A stretch of DNA of 24,055 nt from DASSUC01 sp035649895. GTDB lineage: Bacteria; Actinomycetota; Actinomycetes; Mycobacteriales; Micromonosporaceae. The stretch spans positions 1 through 24,055 of the forward strand of contig DASRIS010000075.1 of NCBI GenBank assembly GCA_035649895.1, given 5' to 3'. The position numbers and the translations under genes are program-made. The notes beneath the pieces were generated by a model. That model did not search any database and was not told the origin of the DNA. It saw only the letters and a program-made list of their open reading frames with translations. How positions within the stretch are numbered: position 1 is the first letter of the stretch; each line of letters starts with the position of its first letter. This document shows, piece by piece, positions 1 to 6,672 of this stretch.

Positions 1-187
1 CGCGTTCTTTGAAGCTGACCCGGCCGAGCTCCATGCGGCTGATCTTGGAGCCGGAGGCGCGGATGGAGTAGCCGGCGTCTTCGCGGCTGATGCCGCGTTC
101 CTCCCGGAGCCTGCGTAGCTGTGCTCCCAGGAGGATGCGGAGAACAGTCGGCCCGCCAGCTGGGGTGTCTGGCGGTGAAGCGGTCAT
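1..187 (-). CDS. XRE-family helix-turn-helix regulator, N-terminal part (gene runs off the left edge)
   Basis: The minus strand reads from an ATG at 187 to the window edge without a stop (62 codons). The visible protein has a loose N-terminus and then LGAQLRRLREERGISREDAG followed by SIRASGSKISRMELGRVSFK. This is the helix-turn-helix of Xre-type regulators, with the 'S-K-I-S-R-x-E-x-G' recognition-helix signature common in actinomycete regulators that carry a C-terminal DUF5753 domain. The rest of the protein is outside the window, so DUF5753 is an inference. A GAGG lies about 10 nt before the ATG, a weak ribosome-binding site. Such regulators often pair with small DUF397 proteins, and none is seen here on the upstream side. 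Confidence 0.85.
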   Translation of the reverse strand, partial: MTASPPDTPAGGPTVLRILLGAQLRRLREERGISREDAGYSIRASGSKISRMELGRVSFKER

Positions 188-355
188 GACCTGCCGACCT
201 CAACCTGTCTAACCCGCTCGGCGTGTGCCCTACCCAAGGTCATCCCTAAGCATTGCACGGTCGGACTGTGGGTCTCCATGCCTCTCGCCTGACTTAAGGG
301 AGACTGGGCACGACTGAACGATCTCCGCGCGCTGAATCAGGCGGTGGCGCTATGT

Positions 356-393
356 GGTGGCGCCAGCCGCGGGCAGGCCGGGCTGGCGCCACC
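356..393 (-). terminator. Perfect 13-bp hairpin after the S8 protease gene
   Basis: GGTGGCGCCAGCC (356-368) and GGCTGGCGCCACC (381-393) are exact reverse complements around a 12-nt loop, 10 nt beyond the stop of the minus-strand protease gene. There is no T-tract, as is usual for GC-rich actinomycete terminators. The rest of the 216-bp gap between the XRE and protease genes shows nothing else I can name. Confidence 0.75.
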
Positions 394-403
394 GGGCGCG
401 ACG

Positions 404-1645
404 TCAGCTGGGGATCATGCCCATGAACAGCAGCAGGTTGGGAGAGCCGGTGCCCGGGTTGGTCACCACGCCGGGGGTGGCGTTGGCGACCAGGGCGGCG
501 GCGACAGTGTCGGCGTTGTCGGCGGGGAACCGCTCGCGCCACAGCGCCGCGGTGCCCGCGGCGTGCGGCGCGGACGTCGACGTACCACTGATTGTCATGT
601 ACGCGCTGTCCGAGGTCGCCCACGCGGAGTAGATGCTCATGCCCGGTGCGAAGAGGTCCAGGCAGGGGCCGTAGTTGGAGAAGCTGGCCCGGGCGTCGTT
701 GGTGCCGGTGGAGCCCACCGTGGTCGCCCGCGGGACACGGGCCGGGGAGAAGCTGCAGGCGCTGGCGTTGGAGCCGCCGGCCGCCACCGAGTAGTGGACG
801 TTCGCCGCGATCGAGGCGGTGACCGCGTCGTCGAGGGGCTGGAACACGCCGCCGCCGAGGCTCATGTTCGCCACGCTGCCGCCCGGGGTCAGCGGCGCGT
901 TGGCGGTCACCCAGTCCACGCCCGCGATGACCTGGGAGAACGAGCCCGAGCCGGAGCAGTTGAGCACCCGTACCGAGAAGAGCTTGACCTGCTTTGCCAC
1001 GCCGACCGTCTTGCCGCCGAGCGTGCCGGCCACGTGCGTGCCGTGCCCGTGGCAGTCGTTGCCGTTCTGGCCGTCACCGACCGTGTCTACGCCGAGCACG
1101 GCCCGACCGCTGAGCTCCTGGTGCGTGAAGCGGATGCCGGTGTCGATGACGTACGCCTTCACCCGCGGGGCGAGGTTTGGGTAGTGGTACCTCAGGTCCA
1201 GCGGTAGGGACCGCTGGTCGATGCGGTCCAGGCCCCAGGACGGCGGGCTGGGCTGCACGAAGACGTTGGCGCTGACGGTCCGGTCCTGCGCCACGTAGCT
1301 GACCCGGGGGTCGGCGGCGAGCCGGCGCGCCTGGGCGGCGTCGGTCCGTACCGCAAAGCCCTTGACCGAGGCCGTGTAGGTGAAGCGGAGGGCACCGCGG
1401 TACTGCGCGGCCATCCGGCCCGCGGTGGTCCGGGTCGTCCCCGCCGACGCGGTGGCCGGGCCGTCCTTCAGGACCACGACATAGCTGTCCGGCACGGCGT
1501 CCGGCGCGGAAGCGTAGCGAACCTGGCCGTCCCCGGCGGCCGCGGGCGGCCCGGCGGCAGAGGCGGAGCCGGGGCCGGCCAGGCCGCTGGCGGCCAGCGC
1601 GAGCCCCACCGGCAGGACCAGCCGGCGGAAGGTGTGTCTGGTCAT
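404..1645 (-). CDS. Secreted S8-family (subtilisin/proteinase K-like) serine protease with I9 propeptide
   Basis: A 413-aa preproprotein. The ATG at 1645 follows GGAGG with 5-nt spacing, which fixes the start although the frame stays open upstream. Residues 1-30 are a Sec signal peptide (RR, hydrophobic core, SASA). Residues about 52-125 look like the inhibitor I9 propeptide ('SYVVVLKDG', 'FAVRTDAAQARRLAADPRVSYV'-type ending). The catalytic domain spans about 137-405: Asp168 in VIDTG, His201 in GHGTHVAG, Ser356 in SGTSTSAPHAAG. Two departures from the family are visible. The usual GTSMA around the serine is GTSTS. The oxyanion-hole Asn expected after AAG (proteinase K 'VAAGN') is Gly291 ('VAAGGSN'). 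It may still be active at lower rate, be specialised, or be decaying. It is followed by a strong hairpin and appears to be transcribed alone, 116 nt downstream of lutC. Confidence 0.93.
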   Translation of the reverse strand: MTRHTFRRLVLPVGLALAASGLAGPGSASAAGPPAAAGDGQVRYASAPDAVPDSYVVVLKDGPATASAGTTRTTAGRMAAQYRGALRFTYTASVKGFAVRTDAAQARRLAADPRVSYVAQDRTVSANVFVQPSPPSWGLDRIDQRSLPLDLRYHYPNLAPRVKAYVIDTGIRFTHQELSGRAVLGVDTVGDGQNGNDCHGHGTHVAGTLGGKTVGVAKQVKLFSVRVLNCSGSGSFSQVIAGVDWVTANAPLTPGGSVANMSLGGGVFQPLDDAVTASIAANVHYSVAAGGSNASACSFSPARVPRATTVGSTGTNDARASFSNYGPCLDLFAPGMSIYSAWATSDSAYMTISGTSTSAPHAAGTAALWRERFPADNADTVAAALVANATPGVVTNPGTGSPNLLLFMGMIPS

Positions 1646-1761
1646 GCGATCCTCCAGTCGCTGCGGGGTCCGTCGACGTAGCGGTACACCCTCCAGCTGA
1701 CGGGGGGAACGTTGCGGTTTGGTTGTAGTTCGGTTGAGTGTGCCGCCGACCTGCGTGCGCG

Positions 1762-2427
1762 TCACGCCGCCGGGGCGCTGACCAGCACGACGTCGAGCCG
1801 GCGCGGGCCGTGCACCCCCTCGACCCGGTTGAGCTCGATGTCGCTGGTCGCCGAGGGCCCGGAGATGAGCGTCAGCGGCCGGGTGGGGTCGCCCAGCCGG
1901 GCCAGCCCGGCCGGCACGCCGTAGGTGACCTGGCCGGCGTGGACGACACAGACGTGGTGGTCGGGCACCAGGGTGAGCAGCCGGCGGCCCTGGGTCGGCC
2001 CGGCGTCCAGGACCAGCGTGCCGGTCTGCGCGATGGCGGCCGCGCAGCCGGTCAGCACGGTCAGGCCCGGCTCGTCCAGCTCGGCCACCTCGACCAGGGC
2101 CGGCTCGCCGTCGCGCACGACCATTCCCTGGTACGCCGACAGCCAGCCCTCCGGCACGCCGGCCGGTACGACCACCCGGCTGCCGAGCAGGCCGGCGACG
2201 GTCGCCGCGAGCGTGCCGGCGGTGCACCGGTGCACCCCGGCCCGGTAGTCGAGCAGCCGGTCGACGAGCATGGCGAGCCTGTCGTCGCGGCCATTGCCAT
2301 CCGTGGCGAGCCTGTCGTCGTGGCCGTCGTCATCGTCCGCGGTGCGGTAGTCCCGCGGCACTACCCCGGCGGCCGGGGCGGGCCGCGCCGCCCGTACCCG
2401 CCGCAGGACCTCCTCACGCGCGTTCAC
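1762..2427 (-). CDS. lutC: LutC, LUD-domain subunit of the lactate oxidation complex
   Basis: A 221-aa protein of the LUD (YkgG/LutC) family, third subunit of the cytoplasmic iron-sulfur L-lactate oxidation system LutABC. Family motifs seen are AAIAQTGTLVLDAG, LLTLVPDHHVCVV and, near the C-terminus, ISGPSATSDIELNRVEGVHG. The GTG at 2427 is chosen because it lies 14 nt inside the end of lutB, giving translational coupling, and because the frame upstream of it has no LUD similarity. Residues 32-53 hold an in-frame duplication of an Asp-rich 11-mer that is not a usual part of the family (see the repeat entry). Last gene of lutA-lutB-lutC. Confidence 0.93.
   Translation of the reverse strand: MNAREEVLRRVRAARPAPAAGVVPRDYRTADDDDGHDDRLATDGNGRDDRLAMLVDRLLDYRAGVHRCTAGTLAATVAGLLGSRVVVPAGVPEGWLSAYQGMVVRDGEPALVEVAELDEPGLTVLTGCAAAIAQTGTLVLDAGPTQGRRLLTLVPDHHVCVVHAGQVTYGVPAGLARLGDPTRPLTLISGPSATSDIELNRVEGVHGPRRLDVVLVSAPAA
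2271..2336 (-). repeat. Two tandem 33-bp units inside lutC
   Basis: The units 2271-2303 and 2304-2336 share the first 17 bases exactly (TGGCGAGCCTGTCGTCG) and most of the rest. They encode DDDGHDDRLAT and DGNGRDDRLAM, an in-frame 11-residue duplication in an acidic linker near the N-terminus of LutC. Confidence 0.85.
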
Positions 2428-3892
2428 GCTGCCACCACTCCCGGAACGTCTCCTTCGCCGGCAGGGGCGCGTCGCGGCTGGCGGTCCACGCCGACAGCGG
2501 CCACGGCAGCCGGCGCAGCGTCCCACGGCGCCCCGCGGCCAGCCGCAGCGGCGCCACGCCCCGCCGGGCGGCGCGCAGGGCCGCGGCGTAGCGGCGCCGG
2601 TCGCGCATCACCCAGGCGAGCGCCCGCATCGCGGTCCGCTCAGCCGACGGCCCGGTCTTCGCCGCCACTGTGGAGTGTCGCAGGTGGACCAGTACCTCCG
2701 GGATGTTGATCCGCACCGGGCAGGCGTCGAAGCAGGCGCCGCACAGGGTCGAGGCGTAGGGCAGGGTCCGGTTGGCCCCGCCACCGCTGAGCTGCGGTGA
2801 GAGGATCGCCCCGATCGGGCCGGGGTAGACCGAGCCGTAGGCATGCCCGCCGACCCGCTCGTAGACCGGGCAGACGTTCAGGCACGCCGAGCAGCGGATG
2901 CAGCGCAGCGCCTGGCGCCCCACCTCGTCGGCGAGCGTGTCGGTGCGCCCGTTGTCGACGAGGACGACATGCACGTCCTGCGGCCCGTCGCCGGGCGTGA
3001 CCCCGGTCCACAGCGACGTGTACGGGTTCATCCGCTCGCCGGTGGACGAGCGCGGCAGCAGCTGCAGGAAGACCTCCAGGTCGCGGAAGGTCGGCAGCAG
3101 CTTCTCGATGCCGACGACGCTGATGAGCGTCTCCGGCAGGGTCAGGCACATCCGGCCGTTACCCTCGGACTCCACCACGACGAGCGTGCCGGTCTCGGCG
3201 ACCGCGAAGTTGGCACCGGAGACCGCGACCCGGGCGGAGAGGAACCGCCGCCGCAGGTGCCGGCGGGCCGCCTCGGCGAGCGCGGCCGGGTCGTCGGTGA
3301 GGCCCGCCGCGTCCAGCCCCGGCATCCTCCGTAGGAACAGGTCACGGATCTGCCGGCGGTTGTAGTGGATGGCGGGCACCAGGATGTGCGACGGCGTGTC
3401 TCCGGCGAGCTGCACGATCAGCTCGGCCAGGTCGGTCTCGACCGGGGTGATGCCGGCGGCCTCCAGCGCCTCGTTCAGCCCCACCTCCTGGGTCGCCATC
3501 GACTTGACCTTGACGACCTCGCGTGCGCCGGTGGCCCGTACCAGGTCGGTCACCACCTGGCAGGCCTCGCCGGCGTCGCGGGCCCAGTGCACGCGGGCGC
3601 CGGCCTGGGTGGCCGCGGCCTCGAACTGCTCCAGCAGCTCGGGCAGGCGGGCCAGCACGTCGTCCTTGATGGCCGCGCCGGCCGCCCGCAGCGCCTCCCA
3701 GTCCGGCACCTCTGCGACGACCCGGGCCCGCTTGTCCCGGATGGTGTGTGTTGCCCGGTGCAGGTTGGCGCGCAGCTGGGCGTCGGCCAGCTCCCGCCGT
3801 GCCGCGACCGGGAACGGCTCGAGCGCAACGACGTTCCCCCGGCTGGTCGCGACGGCCCCGTGGCGGGTGGCGGTGCTCTCCTGAGCGGTCAC
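2414..3892 (-). CDS. lutB: LutB, iron-sulfur LUD protein of lactate oxidation
   Basis: A 492-aa protein with the normal LutB/LldF architecture. The N-terminal LUD region covers about 60-310, with VVKVKSMATQEVGLNEALE, 'SGANFAVAETGTLVVVESEG' and the LPETLI motif. A ferredoxin-like part follows, with two [4Fe-4S] motifs: C331-x2-C334-x2-C337-x3-C341-P and C384-x2-C387-x3-C391-P. LutB is thought to pass electrons from lactate through its clusters. The start is GTG at 3892, with GAGAGG about 8 nt upstream. It lies 55 nt after lutA and overlaps lutC by 14 nt. No lactate permease or GntR regulator gene is adjacent in this window. Confidence 0.95.
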   Translation of the reverse strand: MTAQESTATRHGAVATSRGNVVALEPFPVAARRELADAQLRANLHRATHTIRDKRARVVAEVPDWEALRAAGAAIKDDVLARLPELLEQFEAAATQAGARVHWARDAGEACQVVTDLVRATGAREVVKVKSMATQEVGLNEALEAAGITPVETDLAELIVQLAGDTPSHILVPAIHYNRRQIRDLFLRRMPGLDAAGLTDDPAALAEAARRHLRRRFLSARVAVSGANFAVAETGTLVVVESEGNGRMCLTLPETLISVVGIEKLLPTFRDLEVFLQLLPRSSTGERMNPYTSLWTGVTPGDGPQDVHVVLVDNGRTDTLADEVGRQALRCIRCSACLNVCPVYERVGGHAYGSVYPGPIGAILSPQLSGGGANRTLPYASTLCGACFDACPVRINIPEVLVHLRHSTVAAKTGPSAERTAMRALAWVMRDRRRYAAALRAARRGVAPLRLAAGRRGTLRRLPWPLSAWTASRDAPLPAKETFREWWQRERA

Positions 3893-3947
3893 GGCGGTGC
3901 CTCTCGATCCGCGCTCTCGCGGCCCCCGATCCGCTCGGCACGCCCGG

Positions 3948-4676
3948 TCACGGCGCTGCCCCTGCGGCCAGGATCTCGGCGTAGTGGACCGGGCGGACCG
4001 CCCCGCCCCGGCGGGACAGCCCGCCGCCGATGTGCGCCAGGCAGGAGCTATCGGCGGCGGCCACGTACCGTGCCCCGGTGCCGGCGACCGCGGCGCACTT
4101 GTCGGCGAGCATCGCGGCGGAGACGTCGGCGTTCTTGACCGCGAACGTGCCGCCGAAGCCGCAGCACTCCTCGGCTCCGGGCAGGTCGACCAGGTCGATT
4201 CCCCGCACCGCGCGCAGCAGCCGCAGCGGCCGGTCGCCCAGGCGCAGCAGGCGCAGCCCGTGACAGGTCGGGTGGTAGGTCACCCGGTGCGGGAACCGGG
4301 CGCCCACATCGGTCACCCCGAGCACGTCGACCAGCAGCTCCGAGAGCTCGTAGGTGCGCGGTGCGAGCGCGGCCACCCGCGCCGCCAGCGCGCCGTCGCC
4401 CGCCACCAGCCGGGGGTACGCGTCGCGCACCATCGCCACGCACGAGCCGGACGGGGTCACCACCGCGTCGTATCCGGCAAACGCGTCGACGAAGTTGCGC
4501 ACCAGCGGCATGGTCTCGGCCCGGTAGCCGGTGTTGAGGTGCATCTGGCCGCAGCACGTCTGCGCCGCCGGGAACTCGACGGTGTGGCCCAGCCGTTCCA
4601 GGATGCGCACGACCGCCTGCCCGGTGCGCGGGTAGACCAGGTCGTTGACGCACGTGACAAAGAGCGCGACCCGCAT
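3948..4676 (-). CDS. lutA: LutA, CCG-domain (heterodisulfide reductase-like) lactate oxidation subunit
   Basis: A 242-aa protein, the usual LutA/LldE length, with two cysteine-rich CCG domains: QTCCGQMHLNTG near residue 41 and EECCGFGGTFAVKN near 170, plus VTPSGSCVAMV and a PTCHGLRLLR segment. It is the first gene of lutABC, which in Bacillus and other bacteria oxidises L-lactate to pyruvate. The ATG at 4676 has no clear Shine-Dalgarno sequence. The long upstream region with repeats and palindromes (4815-5073) is the likely control region, or an upstream gene has been lost. Confidence 0.95.
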   Translation of the reverse strand: MRVALFVTCVNDLVYPRTGQAVVRILERLGHTVEFPAAQTCCGQMHLNTGYRAETMPLVRNFVDAFAGYDAVVTPSGSCVAMVRDAYPRLVAGDGALAARVAALAPRTYELSELLVDVLGVTDVGARFPHRVTYHPTCHGLRLLRLGDRPLRLLRAVRGIDLVDLPGAEECCGFGGTFAVKNADVSAAMLADKCAAVAGTGARYVAAADSSCLAHIGGGLSRRGGAVRPVHYAEILAAGAAP

Positions 4677-4814
4677 GGCTCACGCCGCTCGTGACCGGTG
4701 GCCGATGATGGCGACCCCCGCATGGCTTGGGCGGAAAGGCTGCCCACAGCGTACCGACAGCGGCCGGGCCCGCTGGTTCCGCCGCCCGCCACTACGCGCC
4801 GCCCGCTGCTGGGC

Positions 4815-4921
4815 GTCTGCCGGGCAGGCTCTGCCAGGTAGGCCACCTGCCAGGCACGCCGTCTGCGGGGCAGGCTCTGTCAGGTAGGCGCCTGCCTGGC
4901 ACGCTCTGTCAGGTAGACGCC
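4815..4921. repeat. Imperfect 46-bp tandem repeats with internal dyads
   Basis: Unit 1 is 4815-4860, unit 2 is 4861-4905, and a partial third unit is 4906-4921. All contain CTGYCAGGTAG. Inside unit 1, CAGGT and ACCTG (4835-4849) form a short inverted repeat. In unit 2, CAGGTAGGC and GCCTGCCTG (4881-4898) form an 18-bp near-palindrome with one mismatch. It lies 140-245 bp upstream of lutA. It could be a cluster of regulator sites or simply an expanded repeat. Confidence 0.7.
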
Positions 4922-4988
4922 GCCGGGACGTCCGCGCAGGGGGGCGCCGTCCACCTGCCCCGCTACCGTGCCGGGTTGGCGCGTTCAC

Positions 4989-5073
4989 TTCAAGATCATA
5001 TCAATATCACTGATATTGGCCCTAAATCATGTTGGTATGACCCCAATATCCCTGAAATTGAGATGATCTAGAA
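4989..5073. promoter_or_regulatory. AT-rich 31-bp inverted repeat made of two 17-bp palindromes; candidate double operator
   Basis: The arms 4989-5019 and 5043-5073 match at 26 of 31 positions as reverse complements, around a 23-bp spacer. Each arm carries its own palindrome: CAATATCACTGATATTG (5002-5018, perfect) and CAATATCCCTGAAATTG (5044-5060, one mismatch). Their centres, 5010 and 5052, are 42 bp apart, close to four helical turns. The arms are about 70% AT in a roughly 72% GC window. Paired, helically phased dyads suit a dimeric repressor with two sites. The spacer includes TGGT-ATG-ACCC (5033-5043), one base off the TNGT-N3-ACNA operator reported for FCD-GntR lactate regulators. Confidence 0.6.
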
Positions 5074-5288
5074 CGACCGCGGCTGAGTACTGGGGTCGGT
5101 GGCTGTCCGCCACTGGCGGGGCCGGCAGGCATGGGAAGCCCTGACCCGTGACAGAGCGTCCCGCTCTGCTCGTCGTGCCGTCGTGGACGCCGCCGACATG
5201 GTCCCGCTCGGCGGTACGGGTGGTGCTGGCGGCTGGGTCGGGAGACGACGTGACCGTCGAGCTGCTGGGCAGCGGCCGGCCGGCGGCT

Positions 5289-5318
5289 GGCGGTGACCAC
5301 CCGCCGGTGGTCACCGCC
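5289..5318 (-). terminator. Perfect 13-bp hairpin, terminator of the ArsR-SRPBCC operon
   Basis: GGCGGTGACCACC (5289-5301) and GGTGGTCACCGCC (5306-5318) are exact reverse complements around a 4-nt loop, 30 nt past the stop of the minus-strand SRPBCC gene. There is no T-tract. Confidence 0.75.
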
Positions 5319-5348
5319 GACCGGGCACTGGGGCGGGTGCTGGTTCGG

Positions 5349-6014
5349 TCAGGTTTCGGCGGGCTGCTCCGGGCTCGCGGTGTACGCGGCGGTGGTGCGC
5401 TCCGCGGCGGCCCGCGCCGCTGGCTCGCTGGTGCCCGCCGCGATGCTCGCCTCGCCCCACCGCTGGCTGCTCAGTGTCATGAAGCGCCGACCCTCCTCCG
5501 AGACCATCCAGGCCGGGGCCTCCTGCGGTCCGAGCGCGCTGTCGCCGGACCCGTTCTTGGGGGAGAGGTGCAGGGCCAGGCCGAGGAGCGCCGAGTCCCA
5601 GCCGACACCGACGGCTCCCGGGCCGAACTCGGCCCACCGCTCGTCGTCGACGTGCGCGATGTGCTCCAGCTCGAAGCGGGTACGGCCGTCCGGCTCGGCG
5701 GAGAGGCGTACCTCAACCCAGCTGACGTCGCCGCCGTACTCCCAGGTGGCGGCGAAGCTGTGCGGCGGGTCGCAGCGTTCGATCGTGCCGCCCGCGTTGC
5801 CTTCGAGCTGGTAGCGGCCATGCAGGCGCAGGTCGCCGGAGATCGGCAGGAACCAGCGCGGGATCCGCTCGGGGCTGGTGCAGGCGTCCCACACGTCCTC
5901 GAGCGGGGCGTCGTAGGTCTGGCTGACGGTGACGATGCGGGCCTCGCCCGCCTCCAGCACTCGGCTACCGACGCTTCGCTGTACCGCGTTGATCTGTTGT
6001 GCGACGTCAATCAT
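5349..6014 (-). CDS. SRPBCC / AHSA1-like ligand-binding protein
   Basis: A 221-aa protein. An AHSA1/START-like fold spans residues about 25-165, with the family's TYDAPLEDVWDACTSPERIPRW opening, the GGTIERCDPPHSFAATWEYG core and a C-terminal helix 'GVGWDSALLGLALHL'. The last 55 residues are an Ala/Glu-rich tail. The ATG at 6014 follows GGGAG with 6-nt spacing and overlaps the end of the ArsR gene by 8 nt, so the two are translationally coupled. ArsR-SRPBCC pairs are very common in actinomycetes. The ArsR protein usually represses the pair, and the SRPBCC protein probably binds a hydrophobic ligand. The true ligand is unknown. Confidence 0.9.
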   Translation of the reverse strand: MIDVAQQINAVQRSVGSRVLEAGEARIVTVSQTYDAPLEDVWDACTSPERIPRWFLPISGDLRLHGRYQLEGNAGGTIERCDPPHSFAATWEYGGDVSWVEVRLSAEPDGRTRFELEHIAHVDDERWAEFGPGAVGVGWDSALLGLALHLSPKNGSGDSALGPQEAPAWMVSEEGRRFMTLSSQRWGEASIAAGTSEPAARAAAERTTAAYTASPEQPAET

Positions 6015-6381
6015 GGTCTGCTCCCTTGTCTGGTATGGATGTGTCCTGCCCGCGACGGCGCCGCTCGCGCCTGCCGCGAGCCAGCTCGGTCGCGAGCGCG
6101 TGCAGGGGCGGGGTCCAGAACCGCCGGAACCGGTCGAGCCACGCGTCGATGTCACGCAGCGGCTCTGGGTCTACGGCGTAGAGGCGCCGGGTCCCGTCGG
6201 CGCGCACGGTCGCGAAGCCGCTGTCGCGCAGCACCTTGAGGTGCTGTGACACGGCGGGCTGGGAGATGCCGAACTCCGCCCGGATGACCGCGCACACCGC
6301 GCCCGAGGTCATCTCGCCGTCGGCGAGCAGCTCGAGGATGCGCCGCCGCACCGGCTCGCCGAGCACATCGAACGCGTGCAC
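6007..6381 (-). CDS. ArsR-family winged-helix repressor
   Basis: A 124-aa protein beginning VHAFDVLGEPVRRRILELLA, followed by a winged helix with SQPAVSQHLKVLRDSGF as recognition helix and a wing ending RRLYAVDPEPL. Metal-binding cysteine motifs such as ELCVCDL are absent, so it is not a classic arsenic sensor; it belongs with the SRPBCC-linked ArsR group. I start it at the GTG at 6381. That is where family similarity begins, and a promoter sits 7 nt upstream, implying a leaderless mRNA. The frame extends 70 codons further up but with unlikely composition. Confidence 0.9.
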   Translation of the reverse strand: MHAFDVLGEPVRRRILELLADGEMTSGAVCAVIRAEFGISQPAVSQHLKVLRDSGFATVRADGTRRLYAVDPEPLRDIDAWLDRFRRFWTPPLHALATELARGRRERRRRGQDTSIPDKGADHD

Positions 6382-6388
6382 AGTGCCA

Positions 6389-6417
6389 GAATTACAGGAC
6401 TGGCTAATATAAGTCAA
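6389..6417 (-). promoter_or_regulatory. Promoter of the ArsR-SRPBCC operon, leaderless type
   Basis: On the minus strand, TTGACT (6412-6417), a 17-nt spacer and TAATTC (6389-6394) are followed by 7 nt and then the GTG start. This spacing would place the transcription start at or next to the start codon. The surrounding AT-rich patch contrasts with the GC-rich flanks. The rest of the 291-bp divergent region (6382-6672) shows no clear promoter for the BMP gene. Confidence 0.55.
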
Positions 6418-6672
6418 GGCGGGTAAAGCCGCCGAGCCATCGTACTCGTACGCGTCTCGACCCCTGTCTCCGGCGCCTTTCCCGAAGCCGCGCCTGCCCA
6501 GCGCTCGTGCGATGATGGCGGCCCCGCACCTCTCGATGATCTCCGCCCGCCATGACGAAGGAACTCTCGTTGCCCGCGACCACACGACCACGATCGGTCA
6601 GCTTTTCCCTGGATGGGAGCCCTTCGGCCGCGCGGCGGGCCCGAGGATGGTGGCGGGTGCAAGGATGACGCC

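Larger units (their letters stand above)
4677..5348. other. 672-bp gene-poor interval upstream of lutA
   Basis: I find no convincing gene here. It holds, in order, a GC-rich stretch, 46-bp tandem repeats (4815-4921), an AT-rich double palindrome (4989-5073) and a strong hairpin (5289-5318). A plus-strand frame opens at a GTG at 5148 and has fairly normal GC-rich codons until it runs into the antisense of the SRPBCC gene. It matches no family I know, its putative ribosome site is weak, and the terminator hairpin sits inside it. It could be the remnant of a gene once controlled from the palindromes. Confidence 0.5.

Noticed and set aside
404..2227. Extended 607-codon version of the S8 protease
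   Set aside because: The first part is Arg/Pro-rich antisense-style sequence overlapping lutC; the signal peptide and GGAGG fix the start at 1645.
4989..5073. Palindrome as an integron attC site or IS end
   Set aside because: No GTTRRRY core pair, no integrase or transposase, and no flanking target duplication was seen.
5148..6239. Long plus-strand frame from a GTG at 5148
   Set aside because: Most of it is antisense to the well-supported SRPBCC and ArsR genes, the first part matches no family, and a terminator hairpin lies within it. At most a short remnant before 5348.
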